NCBI GenBank assembly: GCA_030627065.1
Contig: DAOUSV010000015.1
Coordinates: forward strand, 1-16,818
Origin: Piscirickettsiaceae bacterium
GTDB lineage: Bacteria; Pseudomonadota; Gammaproteobacteria; Nitrosococcales; Methylophagaceae
Length of the DNA: 16,818 bases
Reading direction: 5' to 3'
Shown: positions 6,088-13,738 of the stretch, in pieces
How the letters are laid out: each line of letters starts with the position of its first letter
How positions within the stretch are numbered: the first letter of the stretch is position 1
Made by a program: the position numbers and the translations under genes
The notes under the pieces: model-generated
Seen by the model: only the letters and a program-made list of their open reading frames with translations
Databases searched by the model: none
What the model was told of the DNA's origin: nothing

Positions 6088-6978
6088 TTACTCTGTTGCT
6101 TTTGCAGCTTCAAGTTGTCTTTTCAGCTCTTCAATCTCATCACTCATTTCAAACAAGATTGCTTTGATATTGCTGACATCATCGCGTAAGTTGCTGGCTT
6201 CTTGCTTGCTTCGTGCAACATCTTCTAATAATTCAGGGCTAACCTTGCCATCATCGCCGCCGGTACGCTCTGCTGCTGTTGCTAATACAGTTGCAATATC
6301 AATCACTAGCCAGTCAGCACGCTCTTTACCTGTTTCTGGATCAAGATAGAATGATTGTCCTTTATCCAAGGCAATGCGAGTATGAATATCAGCCTCAAAT
6401 TTACGAGTACCTGGTAATAAAGGATGAAGTCGACGATCTACCGTTTGACCGGTAATCTTATCTTTTTCGCTATAAATCTCATGAATCAAACCAAACACGA
6501 TATTTAAACGACCACCACTTATAAATACACGACCGGTTGTAGTTTTAGACTCTTTAGCCATCATGCCTTTATGAGCACCAATACTAACAAAGTTAACATC
6601 TTCATTCGAGGCAGCTTGAGAAAGGCCGTTAGCAATCGCTGTACTTAATATATGTAACTCAGACATTGCGAATAATGGCACTTCTTTCTTTTTGAAGAAG
6701 CTGCTTTCACCCACATAAAGCGATGCAAAAACAGTACGTAACTCATCGGCAGTTAGTCTAGTAGGATGCTCACTTGCTAACCCTGGGGTACCTTGGTCAA
6801 CAATCTTAACGTATTGCAGTTTCGATTCCCACAATGTACGCCCTTCTTGACCTTGTACAATCTCAGCATCTGTTTTAGGTTTATCTCGTGTCAGCAATCC
6901 ACCGCCGCAGGCAGTTAAACCACCAGCTAAAATCACACTAACCGCAAGAACACTGCTTAATTTCACTAATTTACGCAT
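6088..6978 (-). CDS. Unrecognised lipoprotein with a C-terminal coiled coil
   Basis: The family is not recognised. The 296-residue protein begins MRKLVKLSSVLAVSVILAGG followed by the lipobox LTAC, so signal peptidase II should cleave before Cys24. The mature protein starts CGGGLL, with no Asp at +2, which favours sorting to the outer membrane. The middle is a soluble domain of about 215 residues with ELHILSTAIANGL and GRVFISGGRLNIVFGLIHEI. The C-terminus from about residue 240 is charged and heptad-like (LRDDVSNIKAILFEMSDEIE), suggesting oligomerisation. The ribosome binding site AGAGGAA is strong. It is the last gene of the minus-strand run after gpsA, 11 nt away, and is followed by a strong terminator, so it is probably cotranscribed with gpsA and possibly the whole arsR-yibN-grxC-secB-gpsA set. 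In E. coli that set ends differently. No function is claimed. Confidence 0.8.
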   Translation of the reverse strand: MRKLVKLSSVLAVSVILAGGLTACGGGLLTRDKPKTDAEIVQGQEGRTLWESKLQYVKIVDQGTPGLASEHPTRLTADELRTVFASLYVGESSFFKKKEVPLFAMSELHILSTAIANGLSQAASNEDVNFVSIGAHKGMMAKESKTTTGRVFISGGRLNIVFGLIHEIYSEKDKITGQTVDRRLHPLLPGTRKFEADIHTRIALDKGQSFYLDPETGKERADWLVIDIATVLATAAERTGGDDGKVSPELLEDVARSKQEASNLRDDVSNIKAILFEMSDEIEELKRQLEAAKATE

Positions 6979-6989
6979 AAGATTCCTCT

Positions 6990-8030
6990 TTAATTTCTTT
7001 TTATTACTGTAGGACGTCGGGCTTCAGCTTTTTGTTCCCGACAAAGTAACTCTTGTACAGATTCTCGTGGGTCATACCCTTCAAAGAGTATTTTGCATAC
7101 TTGTTCAACAATCGGCATTTCAATACCTACTTGTTGTGCACGCAGTAATACTTCTCGTGCGGCATGCATGCCTTCAACGGTTTTTCCGACTTCTGCAACG
7201 GCTTCATCAACACTTAAACCGCGTCCAATTGCTAAACCCAGTCGACGGTTTCGGCTTTGATCATCAGTACAGGTAAGGATTAAATCACCGATACCAGCAA
7301 GCCCAAACATAGTTTCTGTTTCAGCACCTAAACTCAGCGATAAACGCATAATCTCGGCCATTCCACGTGTAATTAATGCTGCACGAGCATTCGCGCCATG
7401 ACCTAAACCATCTGAAATACCAGTACTGATTGCCAATACATTTTTAACCGTGCCACCAATCTGCACACCCAATACATCATGCGTTGTATAAACACGCAAT
7501 GTAGGACTGTGCATTGCAGAGGCGAGTTGCTGAGCAAAGACATCGTCTTTTGATGCAACGGTTACCGCCGTCGGCAGATCTTTTGCAACTTCAGCCGCAA
7601 AAGAAGGCCCTGAAATAACCGCTAAAGGATGCGACTCCCCAACAATATCAATGGCAGTTTGGTATAAAAACTGCCCTGTTTCAGGCGTTAATCCTTTCGT
7701 TGCCCAGCTAATTGGCCTACCTTCTTTGATAAGAGGAGCAATTTTATGCACAATCTCACTAAAGGCAATACTTGGTACAGAGACTAAGATATGTTCAGCA
7801 GCTCGTATTGCCGACTCAAAATCAGTGGTGATTTTCAATCTATCTGGAAAAGCCAGTCCCGGTAAATAACGCTCGTTAGTTCGCGAGGCTTGCATATCTG
7901 CTAGATGCTGTTTATCACGTCCCCATAGCAAAACATCATTGCCATTTCTAGCAATGGCAATCGCTAATGCCGTGCCCCAAGCTCCAGCACCGATAACAAC
8001 GGTGGCAAGATTGATTTGCTTTGAAGACAC
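6990..8030 (-). CDS. gpsA: Glycerol-3-phosphate dehydrogenase [NAD(P)+] GpsA
   Basis: GpsA reduces dihydroxyacetone phosphate to sn-glycerol 3-phosphate for phospholipid synthesis, which is also the substrate of PlsY encoded in this window. The 346-residue protein shows the Rossmann motif VIGAGAWGTALA near the N-terminus, ATKGL, the SGPSFAAEVA signature, the catalytic-Lys region GGTVKNVLAI, and GLAGIGDLILTC. The start is a GTG at 8030 with AAGG about 8 nt upstream. The position directly after secB and grxC is the same as in E. coli. The C-terminal tail (about residues 331-346, basic) is typical of the variable family end. Confidence 0.97.
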   Translation of the reverse strand: MSSKQINLATVVIGAGAWGTALAIAIARNGNDVLLWGRDKQHLADMQASRTNERYLPGLAFPDRLKITTDFESAIRAAEHILVSVPSIAFSEIVHKIAPLIKEGRPISWATKGLTPETGQFLYQTAIDIVGESHPLAVISGPSFAAEVAKDLPTAVTVASKDDVFAQQLASAMHSPTLRVYTTHDVLGVQIGGTVKNVLAISTGISDGLGHGANARAALITRGMAEIMRLSLSLGAETETMFGLAGIGDLILTCTDDQSRNRRLGLAIGRGLSVDEAVAEVGKTVEGMHAAREVLLRAQQVGIEMPIVEQVCKILFEGYDPRESVQELLCREQKAEARRPTVIKRN

Positions 8031-8047
8031 GGTATAAACCTTAACGT

Positions 8048-8527
8048 TTAGTGTTTCGTTTCTTTAGTCGCACCAGCTTGTTTAGCTTGCTCAATTTGAT
8101 TCATATATAAAGCATCAAAGTTAACAGGCGCTAATACTAATTGTGGGAAACCACCTTTCAACACGATATCTGAAATAACTTCACGTGCGAATGGGAATAA
8201 TGTGTTCGGGCAATAACTACCTACTAATGGACCCATTTCTTGGTCGCTGTAACCTGTTAAAGAGAAAACTCCTGCTTGTTTAACTTCAATTAAGAAAGCA
8301 ACTTTATCGCCGACTTTCGCAGTCACAGTTACTGTTAACGTAATCTCATGATTATCATCATCAATGCGTGCGTATTCATTGCCTAATTGCAAATCCAACT
8401 CAGGCTTCCATTCATCACGGAAAATTTCCGGTGAATTTGGCGTTTCAAAAGAGATATCTTTTGTATAAATTTTTTGAATAACAAAGCGTGCTTGTTGCTC
8501 TTCTGTTGATCCGTTTTCTTCAGCCAT
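8048..8527 (-). CDS. secB: Protein-export chaperone SecB
   Basis: SecB is a cytosolic tetrameric chaperone that keeps precursor proteins unfolded and hands them to SecA. The 159-residue sequence is full length and shows the family pattern FVIQKIYTKDISFETPNSPE near the N-terminus, the strand-rich middle (EITLTVTVTAKVGDKVAFLI), QAGVFSL, and the conserved block CPNTLFPFAREVISDIVLKG followed by FPQLVLAPVNFDALY. The acidic start (MAEENGSTEE) is usual. It lies between grxC and gpsA, the standard gammaproteobacterial order, with GGAA before the ATG. Confidence 0.98.
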   Translation of the reverse strand: MAEENGSTEEQQARFVIQKIYTKDISFETPNSPEIFRDEWKPELDLQLGNEYARIDDDNHEITLTVTVTAKVGDKVAFLIEVKQAGVFSLTGYSDQEMGPLVGSYCPNTLFPFAREVISDIVLKGGFPQLVLAPVNFDALYMNQIEQAKQAGATKETKH

Positions 8528-8548
8528 TATATTTCCTTAAACTTAATA

Positions 8549-8806
8549 TTATGATTGGCCCAGCAAGCTGTCCAATCGATTTGAATTCTCAAGTGCTATT
8601 AGATCGGTATACCCGCCAATAGCGTTATTATTTATAAATATCTGCGGCACTGTTCGTTGCCGACTTTTTTCCATCATTTCTTGGCGTTTTGTTGTATCGA
8701 TATCGATACGAATCTCTTCAAACTCGATACCTTTACGCGTCAAAAACTGCTTTGCCATTGTGCAATAAGGACAATGAGCCGATGAATATACCTCAACTTT
8801 AGCCAC
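8549..8806 (-). CDS. grxC: Glutaredoxin 3
   Basis: GrxC is a small glutathione-dependent dithiol reductase. From the GTG at 8806 the protein has 85 residues, starts VAKVEVYSSAHCPYC and keeps the redox pair Cys12/Cys15 (CPYC), the cis-proline TVPQIFI and the glutathione-binding GGYTDL. The GTG is preferred over an in-frame ATG at 8848, because the family begins at this Lys-Val-Glu strand, AGAAGAG is placed 5 nt upstream as ribosome binding site, and the longer form would overlap the upstream rhodanese gene. It is followed by secB and preceded by the rhodanese gene, as in E. coli. Confidence 0.95.
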   Translation of the reverse strand: MAKVEVYSSAHCPYCTMAKQFLTRKGIEFEEIRIDIDTTKRQEMMEKSRQRTVPQIFINNNAIGGYTDLIALENSNRLDSLLGQS

Positions 8807-8822
8807 AATAACTCTTCTATAT

Positions 8823-9242
8823 TTAACTAAATAGGGGCAACTTCGCATCTTTCCAAGTATTTAAGCCACCTTTAAGTGCATAAATATTAGAAAAACCTTG
8901 TTTGCGTAATTGTTTTGCCGCGGCACTTGTTCGCTGACCGCTTGCACATACCAAAATAATTGCCTGCGCCTGATCTTTCAATTTACTACTTTCATCGGCC
9001 AATTTTGATAGAGGCATATTAGTTGAGTCAGCAATATGTTCTTTCTTAAACTCCGATACTTCACGAATATCTAAGAAAACCCCATTTTGTTGGTTCACCA
9101 TTTGCACGGCTTCTGCCGCACTAAGAGACGTCATACCTGCTAACTTGCTATTTAACGAACCTGACATCACTAATGAAGCTAAAACAACAAATAATGTTGC
9201 TAATACCCAATTTTCAACAATAAATTCACCTAAATTTTCCAT
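8823..9242 (-). CDS. yibN: Membrane-anchored rhodanese-like protein (YibN type)
   Basis: The 139-residue protein has one N-terminal membrane segment (about residues 12-27, NWVLATLFVVLASLVM) followed by a single rhodanese domain. LDIREVSEFKKEHI at about 57-70 is the CH2A-like motif, and the active-site loop is CASGQR with Cys99. The family is predicted to carry sulfane sulfur (persulfide) on this Cys; for YibN itself a physiological substrate is not firmly established. It matches E. coli YibN in length, anchor and position upstream of grxC. AAGGG about 5 nt before the ATG is the ribosome binding site. The upstream ArsR gene, 19 nt away, is likely in the same transcript and makes a sulfur-related role more credible. 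Confidence 0.93.
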   Translation of the reverse strand: MENLGEFIVENWVLATLFVVLASLVMSGSLNSKLAGMTSLSAAEAVQMVNQQNGVFLDIREVSEFKKEHIADSTNMPLSKLADESSKLKDQAQAIILVCASGQRTSAAAKQLRKQGFSNIYALKGGLNTWKDAKLPLFS

Positions 9243-9261
9243 TCTGACCCTTAAATATTAA

Positions 9262-9594
9262 TTACTGTTCTGCAGAGCAGAATACATCGCGCATCATTTC
9301 AATTAAACGCAAAGTGCGCTCATCTTTTACGCGATAATAAATACGATTAGCATCACGACGTGATGCCAAAATGTCTTTGTCTCTTAACTTCGCTAAATGC
9401 TGCGACACATTACTTTGTGTTGTTCCCACACATTCGACAATGTCTTGTACAGCTAGCTCTTGCTCACCGACAACACATAAAATCTTTAAGCGTAATGGGT
9501 GCGACATTGCCTTTAAAGAAAAAGCTGCACGTGCAATATCACTGTCTTTTCCAATAAAATCTGTTACTACCGATTCGGCCACACTATTCACCAA
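9262..9594 (-). CDS. ArsR/SmtB-family regulator, SqrR/BigR/YgaV-like (putative persulfide sensor)
   Basis: This protein of about 110 residues is a winged-helix repressor. The recognition-helix region is TTQSNVSQHLAKLRDKDILA (about 58-77), followed by the wing SRRDANRIYYRV. Numbered from the TTG at 9594, it has Cys40 (KILCVVG) and Cys106 (DVFCSAEQ). This pair lies at the positions and with the 66-residue spacing of the Cys41/Cys107 pair that senses persulfides in SqrR, and it matches the ILC and C-terminal YC of E. coli YgaV. A third Cys is at 55. Typical arsenic or zinc site motifs such as ELCVCDL are absent. The start is uncertain: TTG 9594, GTG 9591 and GTG 9582 are all possible, and GGTG fits the last as ribosome binding site. 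It heads the rhodanese-grxC-secB-gpsA run. Sensing of reactive sulfur is inferred. Confidence 0.85.
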   Translation of the reverse strand: MVNSVAESVVTDFIGKDSDIARAAFSLKAMSHPLRLKILCVVGEQELAVQDIVECVGTTQSNVSQHLAKLRDKDILASRRDANRIYYRVKDERTLRLIEMMRDVFCSAEQ

Positions 9595-9631
9595 AATTAT
9601 TTACGTGACTGCAATTTGCCACAAAGTTTTA

Positions 9632-9637
9632 TATAAT
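9632..9637 (+). promoter_or_regulatory. Predicted -10 box of gpmI
   Basis: A perfect TATAAT on the plus strand would start transcription near 9644, with a leader of about 33 nt. The -35 region 17 nt upstream is poor (CTGCAA at 9609-9614). It overlaps the divergent arsR -10 box by five bases, so the two promoters should compete for polymerase. Confidence 0.45.
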
Positions 9638-9661
9638 ACAGCATATTGCATATATACCCAA
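9633..9661 (-). promoter_or_regulatory. Predicted promoter of the arsR-yibN-grxC-secB-gpsA unit
   Basis: On the minus strand, TTGGGT (complement of 9656-9661) and TATTAT (complement of 9633-9638) are 17 nt apart. Transcription would start near 9626, about 32 nt before the TTG at 9594. The -10 box almost coincides with the plus-strand TATAAT of gpmI, and the AT-rich spacer carries GCATAT twice (9641-9646 and 9648-9653), a possible site for the ArsR protein. Confidence 0.5.
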
Positions 9662-9676
9662 TCTAAGGATAATTCA

Positions 9677-11224
9677 ATGAGCCACCCGCATCGCCCATTA
9701 GCTCTCATTATTTTAGATGGCTGGGGTTATAGTGAAGATCCAAAATACAATGCAATTCACGCTGCGAATACGCCTGTCTGGGATCATCTGTGGCAAGACT
9801 ATCCACATACCTTAATTAGCGCCTCTGGTGCAGGTGTTGGTTTACCTAGCGATCAAATGGGAAATTCCGAAGTAGGGCATCTTAATATTGGTGCAGGTCG
9901 GGTGGTATATCAAGAGTTTACTCGCATTAGCCGCGCAATTCGTACGGGTTCATTCTTCACCAATCACACGCTCACCCATGCAGTTGATAAAGCTTTCGAT
10001 AATAACAAGGCCATTCATATTTTAGGCCTATTATCACCCGGTGGCGTACATAGTCACGAAGAACATATTCATGCCATGGTTGAATTAGCAATTCAGCGCG
10101 GTGTTAAAAAGGTCTATGTTCATGCTTTTCTTGATGGCAGAGATACTCCTCCTAAAAGTGCTCAAGCCTCATTAGATGCCATGGAAGCAAAGTTTAAACA
10201 ACTTGGTGGCGGTCAGTTTGCATCAATAATAGGCCGCTTTTATGCATTAGATCGCGACCAACGCTGGAATCGAGTCAATAAAGCCTATCGCTTAATTACT
10301 GAGGGAGTAGGGGAGTTTCAAGCTGTCAATGCCAGCTTGGCACTAGACATGGCCTACCAGCGTGATGAATCCGATGAATTTGTTAAAGCCACTAGCATTT
10401 CTACTGGCACAGCAATTAAAGTCGAAGACGGCGACGTTATGGTCTTTATGAATTTTCGTTCTGATCGCGCCCGTGAACTCACTAATAGCTTCATTGATTC
10501 TGACTTTGATCAATTTGAACGTGATCGACAAATAGACTTAGGTGACTTCATTACCTTAACCGAATACAAAAAAGACTTTAAAGCACCTGTTGCCTTTCCT
10601 TCTGAAAAGCTTAATAACGTCTTGGGTGAATATGTATCCTCTCTCGGTCTTCACCAGCTTAGAATTGCCGAGACCGAAAAATATGCGCATGTTACCTTCT
10701 TCTTTAATGGTGGCCGTGATGAACCTTTTGAAGGTGAAGATCGTATTTTAGTGCCATCGCCCAATGTTGACACCTATGACTTACAACCGAGTATGAGTGC
10801 CGCCGAAGTAGCAGATCGACTTGTTAAAGCAATTGACAGTAATAAATATGACCTAATTATCTGTAACTTTGCCAATGCCGATATGGTGGGGCATAGCGGA
10901 AACTATGATGCCGCAGTTAAAGCCGTTGAAACATTAGATAACTGCTTGGGCCGTGTTTGGTCAGCATTAAAGCAAGTTGGTGGTGAAATGTTGGTGACAG
11001 CGGATCATGGTAATGCTGAATTGATGATGGATGAAAAGTCAGGTCAAGTTCATACCGCCCACACTCATAACCCCGTGCCAATCATCTATGCAGGCCGAGT
11101 CGCATCCTGTGTTGAACAAGGTTCTTTGTCTGATATTGCACCGACATTATTATCATTAATGGACTTACCGATTCCCGATGAAATGGGCCAACACTTACTC
11201 GTTAATCTAGATCAAACTAAATAG
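9677..11224 (+). CDS. gpmI: 2,3-bisphosphoglycerate-independent phosphoglycerate mutase
   Basis: GpmI interconverts 3- and 2-phosphoglycerate using two manganese ions and a phosphoserine intermediate. From the ATG at 9677 the protein has 515 residues, the normal length. Asp14 (LILDGWG-like, here IILDGWG) and Ser64 in MGNSEVGHLNIGAGR form the metal and nucleophile site. DGRDTPP, GRFYALDRDQRW, FRSDRARE, CNFANADMVGHSG and TADHGNAE are further signatures. The reading frame is open about 100 codons further upstream, but that stretch is antisense to arsR and is not coding. The Shine-Dalgarno sequence AAGGA lies 7 nt before the chosen ATG. It is followed by envC as in E. coli. Confidence 0.98.
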   Translation: MSHPHRPLALIILDGWGYSEDPKYNAIHAANTPVWDHLWQDYPHTLISASGAGVGLPSDQMGNSEVGHLNIGAGRVVYQEFTRISRAIRTGSFFTNHTLTHAVDKAFDNNKAIHILGLLSPGGVHSHEEHIHAMVELAIQRGVKKVYVHAFLDGRDTPPKSAQASLDAMEAKFKQLGGGQFASIIGRFYALDRDQRWNRVNKAYRLITEGVGEFQAVNASLALDMAYQRDESDEFVKATSISTGTAIKVEDGDVMVFMNFRSDRARELTNSFIDSDFDQFERDRQIDLGDFITLTEYKKDFKAPVAFPSEKLNNVLGEYVSSLGLHQLRIAETEKYAHVTFFFNGGRDEPFEGEDRILVPSPNVDTYDLQPSMSAAEVADRLVKAIDSNKYDLIICNFANADMVGHSGNYDAAVKAVETLDNCLGRVWSALKQVGGEMLVTADHGNAELMMDEKSGQVHTAHTHNPVPIIYAGRVASCVEQGSLSDIAPTLLSLMDLPIPDEMGQHLLVNLDQTK

Positions 11225-11238
11225 TTATCTCTAATTCC

Positions 11239-12378
11239 ATGAAATTGTTACTGTCTCTTTTATTACTCTCGTGTATTTCACACACTTGGGCGGATACGTC
11301 ATCTAATCGCCTAGAAAACGTACAAATTGAGATCCACTCTCTTGCCGAGAAGTTAGATCAAACCAAAGCAAGCAAGGCCGAACTTTATAAACAGCTAAAG
11401 CAACAAAGCAAAGCTGTATCTAAGCTTAACCGTGAACTACACAAGCTCGATCAACAGTTACAGCAACAAAGCACACAGTTAAAACAGATAAAACAACAAC
11501 AGCAACAACAAAACAAATCACAAGAAAAGCAACAGCAGGCACTTAATGAACAACTTCGTGCCGCCTACTTTAGTGCACAGCCTAATTACCTAAAAGTACT
11601 TCTAAATCAGTCTGACATTGCTAATCTCAGTCGCTCAAAAGTATATTTTCACTATTTCCATCAAGCCCGCCAACAACAACTCACAGATATTGTAACGACA
11701 CTGCAATCATTAAATAATGAGCAGCAGCAATTAACCACCGCACAACAACGTCATCAACAGCTTTATAACAAGCGAAAAGAACAGAAGAAAAAGCTCAACC
11801 AACAAAATAAACAGCGTACAAACACACTAAAACAACTTGATTCTAAATTAGATTCTCAAGCCGCACGCTTATCGTCATTACATGAAGAAGAACAATCATT
11901 ACAAGCTGTATTTAAATCCATTAGCCAGAAAAAACAAGCTACGCCATCACCTAAGAAGACAACGATAAGTTCAACTAAGTTTGCCAAAAACAAAGGCGCA
12001 TTACCTTGGCCTATCAAAGGAAAAGTCACCGCTCGCTATGGTAGCTCACGAAATCTTGGTAAACTCACATGGCAAGGTATTATGATAAAAGCGCCTGCGG
12101 GTAAAAGTGTGATTGCTAGCGCCGCTGGTCGTGTTGTATTTTCTGACTGGTTGCGAGGTTTTGGTTTATTATTGATTATCGATCACGGCGATCAATATAT
12201 GACACTGTATGGCAATAATCAGTCCTTACTCAAAGAAGTAGGAGACACCGTCAATACAAACGAACTTATTGCATTAAGCGGTGACAAAGGTATTCGTCAA
12301 AACGTTGGCTTATATTTTGAAATAAGACATAAAGGAAGCCCAACCAATCCAAGTAAATGGTTGGGCAGACAGGGTTAG
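11239..12378 (+). CDS. envC: Murein hydrolase activator EnvC
   Basis: EnvC is a periplasmic division factor, recruited by FtsEX, that activates the amidases AmiA and AmiB. The protein has 379 residues. A signal peptide is seen at about residues 1-18 (MKLLLSLLLLSCISHTWA). A long Gln- and Lys-rich coiled coil spans about 22-230, and the LytM (M23) domain covers about 255-379. The metal-binding residues of active LytM peptidases are missing: the first motif reads WQGIMIKAPAG and the usual HxH is LYFEIR. That is expected of an EnvC-type activator without its own peptidase activity. There is no clear Shine-Dalgarno sequence. It lies 14 nt after gpmI, the same order as in E. coli, with an S41 peptidase next. 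Confidence 0.93.
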   Translation: MKLLLSLLLLSCISHTWADTSSNRLENVQIEIHSLAEKLDQTKASKAELYKQLKQQSKAVSKLNRELHKLDQQLQQQSTQLKQIKQQQQQQNKSQEKQQQALNEQLRAAYFSAQPNYLKVLLNQSDIANLSRSKVYFHYFHQARQQQLTDIVTTLQSLNNEQQQLTTAQQRHQQLYNKRKEQKKKLNQQNKQRTNTLKQLDSKLDSQAARLSSLHEEEQSLQAVFKSISQKKQATPSPKKTTISSTKFAKNKGALPWPIKGKVTARYGSSRNLGKLTWQGIMIKAPAGKSVIASAAGRVVFSDWLRGFGLLLIIDHGDQYMTLYGNNQSLLKEVGDTVNTNELIALSGDKGIRQNVGLYFEIRHKGSPTNPSKWLGRQG

Positions 12379-12401
12379 TAACACTATTTTTAAGGAAGGT
12401 T

Positions 12402-13721
12402 ATGAGTTTTTTTAAACGCGATTTAGGATTAATTAGTGCAGGCGCCATCTTAGGTTCTACGCTGATATTTGGTCAAATGGTCTTTGCTGACAAGCCGAGC
12501 AAACCCGATCTGCCACTTGATGATCTTAGGGCTTTTTCTGAAGTATTTGGCCGCATCAAAAGCAATTATGTCGAAGAGGTTGATGATAAAGAACTCTTAC
12601 AAAATGCCATTCGCGGTATGTTGTCAGGCCTTGATCCTCATTCAGCCTATCTTGATCTTGATGACTTTAAAGAACTTCGTGAAGGCACCTCCGGTGAATT
12701 TGGTGGGCTTGGTATTGAAGTCACCATGGAAGATGGATTCGTTAAAGTCGTCTCCCCAATTGATGATACTCCAGCAGCACAAGCGGGCATCCAAGCTGGC
12801 GACTTAATTATTCGCCTAGATGACGCACCAGTAAAAGGCATGACCTTAGGTGATGCAGTAGATATCATGAGGGGAAAACCTGATAGTAAGATCTTACTTA
12901 CCATCATAAGAGATGGTGAAGATAGACCTCTAAAAATCGAACTGACACGTGCTGTAATTAAAGTTAAAAGTGTCAAACAACGCATGCTAGAACCCGGTTA
13001 TGGCTATGTTCGAATTAGCACATTTGCATCTCGTACAGCCGTCAGCCTAAAAGAAGCTATTGACGCACTTAAAATAGAAAATGACGGCGCATTAAAAGGG
13101 CTTGTTCTAGACTTACGTAACAATCCTGGTGGCTTACTAACTGCTGCCGTTGATGTCTCTGATGCATTTATTACCAAAGGTTTGATTGTATATACCGATG
13201 GCCGTGTTAAAGACTCTAAACAGAAGTTTAATGCTAAACCAACTGATATTCTAAAAGGTGCGCCTTTAATTGTTCTCGTTAATGGAGGCTCAGCATCAGC
13301 ATCAGAAATTGTTGCAGGTGCATTACAAGATCACCATAGAGCGATTATTGTCGGTTCAAAAACATTTGGTAAAGGCTCAGTACAAACTGTAATGCCATTA
13401 ACCGATAGTACTGCTGTTAAGATGACAACGGCTCGTTATTACACGCCATCAGGTCGTTCTATTCAAGCAGAAGGCATTGTTCCTGATATTGAAATTGAAC
13501 GCCTTAAAATCTCATCATCTGAAAAAAGTGAATTCAAACGACTTCGAGAGCGCGATCTATCTAAACATCTTGAAAATGGTAATTCAGAAGAAAAAGAACC
13601 AACAGATGAAGAGCTTGCAGAAGACAGTAAGGAAAAAAACACAACGCCACTTGCTGTAACAGACTACCCATTATCACAAGCACTTAATCTGCTAAAAGGA
13701 ATCAACATCCTCAACCCTTAA
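12402..13721 (+). CDS. ctpA: Carboxyl-terminal processing peptidase, S41 family (CtpA-like)
   Basis: This is a periplasmic serine protease of the Ctp/Prc family. Domains in order are an N-terminal signal or membrane anchor (residues 8-29), a helical segment with MLSGLDPHSAYLD (73-85), a PDZ domain (about 100-185, with SGEFGGLGIEV), and the S41 catalytic domain. The Ser/Lys dyad is predicted at Ser299 (GSASASEI) and Lys324 (FGKGS), 25 residues apart as in CtpB, with Gln328. The charged, Glu/Lys-rich stretch at about 370-415 is a low-complexity tail region. The length is 439 residues. The start at 12402 has a strong ribosome binding site (AAGGA); an in-frame ATG 15 codons upstream overlaps the envC end and is not needed. 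Such peptidases commonly follow envC and may process division or envelope proteins, but the substrate is unknown. Confidence 0.95.
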   Translation: MSFFKRDLGLISAGAILGSTLIFGQMVFADKPSKPDLPLDDLRAFSEVFGRIKSNYVEEVDDKELLQNAIRGMLSGLDPHSAYLDLDDFKELREGTSGEFGGLGIEVTMEDGFVKVVSPIDDTPAAQAGIQAGDLIIRLDDAPVKGMTLGDAVDIMRGKPDSKILLTIIRDGEDRPLKIELTRAVIKVKSVKQRMLEPGYGYVRISTFASRTAVSLKEAIDALKIENDGALKGLVLDLRNNPGGLLTAAVDVSDAFITKGLIVYTDGRVKDSKQKFNAKPTDILKGAPLIVLVNGGSASASEIVAGALQDHHRAIIVGSKTFGKGSVQTVMPLTDSTAVKMTTARYYTPSGRSIQAEGIVPDIEIERLKISSSEKSEFKRLRERDLSKHLENGNSEEKEPTDEELAEDSKEKNTTPLAVTDYPLSQALNLLKGINILNP

Positions 13722-13738
13722 CGTAGGAGTAGAGAATC

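Noticed and set aside
8807..8848. A longer glutaredoxin starting at an ATG at 8848
   Set aside because: It would overlap the rhodanese gene and add 14 residues not found in GrxC; the GTG at 8806 has a proper ribosome binding site.
9371..9676. An upstream extension of the gpmI reading frame by about 100 codons
   Set aside because: It is antisense to the well-supported ArsR gene, lacks family similarity, and a good Shine-Dalgarno sequence and the family N-terminus point to the ATG at 9677.
11440..11830. Gln-rich, CAA/CAG-dense stretch in envC, considered as a repeat expansion
   Set aside because: Codons are mixed and the periodicity is that of an ordinary EnvC coiled coil, with no tandem unit.
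12357..12401. An in-frame ATG 15 codons upstream of the S41 peptidase start, overlapping envC
   Set aside because: The ATG at 12402 has a strong ribosome binding site and begins a normal signal segment; the upstream stretch is explained by envC coding.
12469..12985. Open frames in other phases across the S41 peptidase gene
   Set aside because: They are shadows of a strongly conserved coding region.
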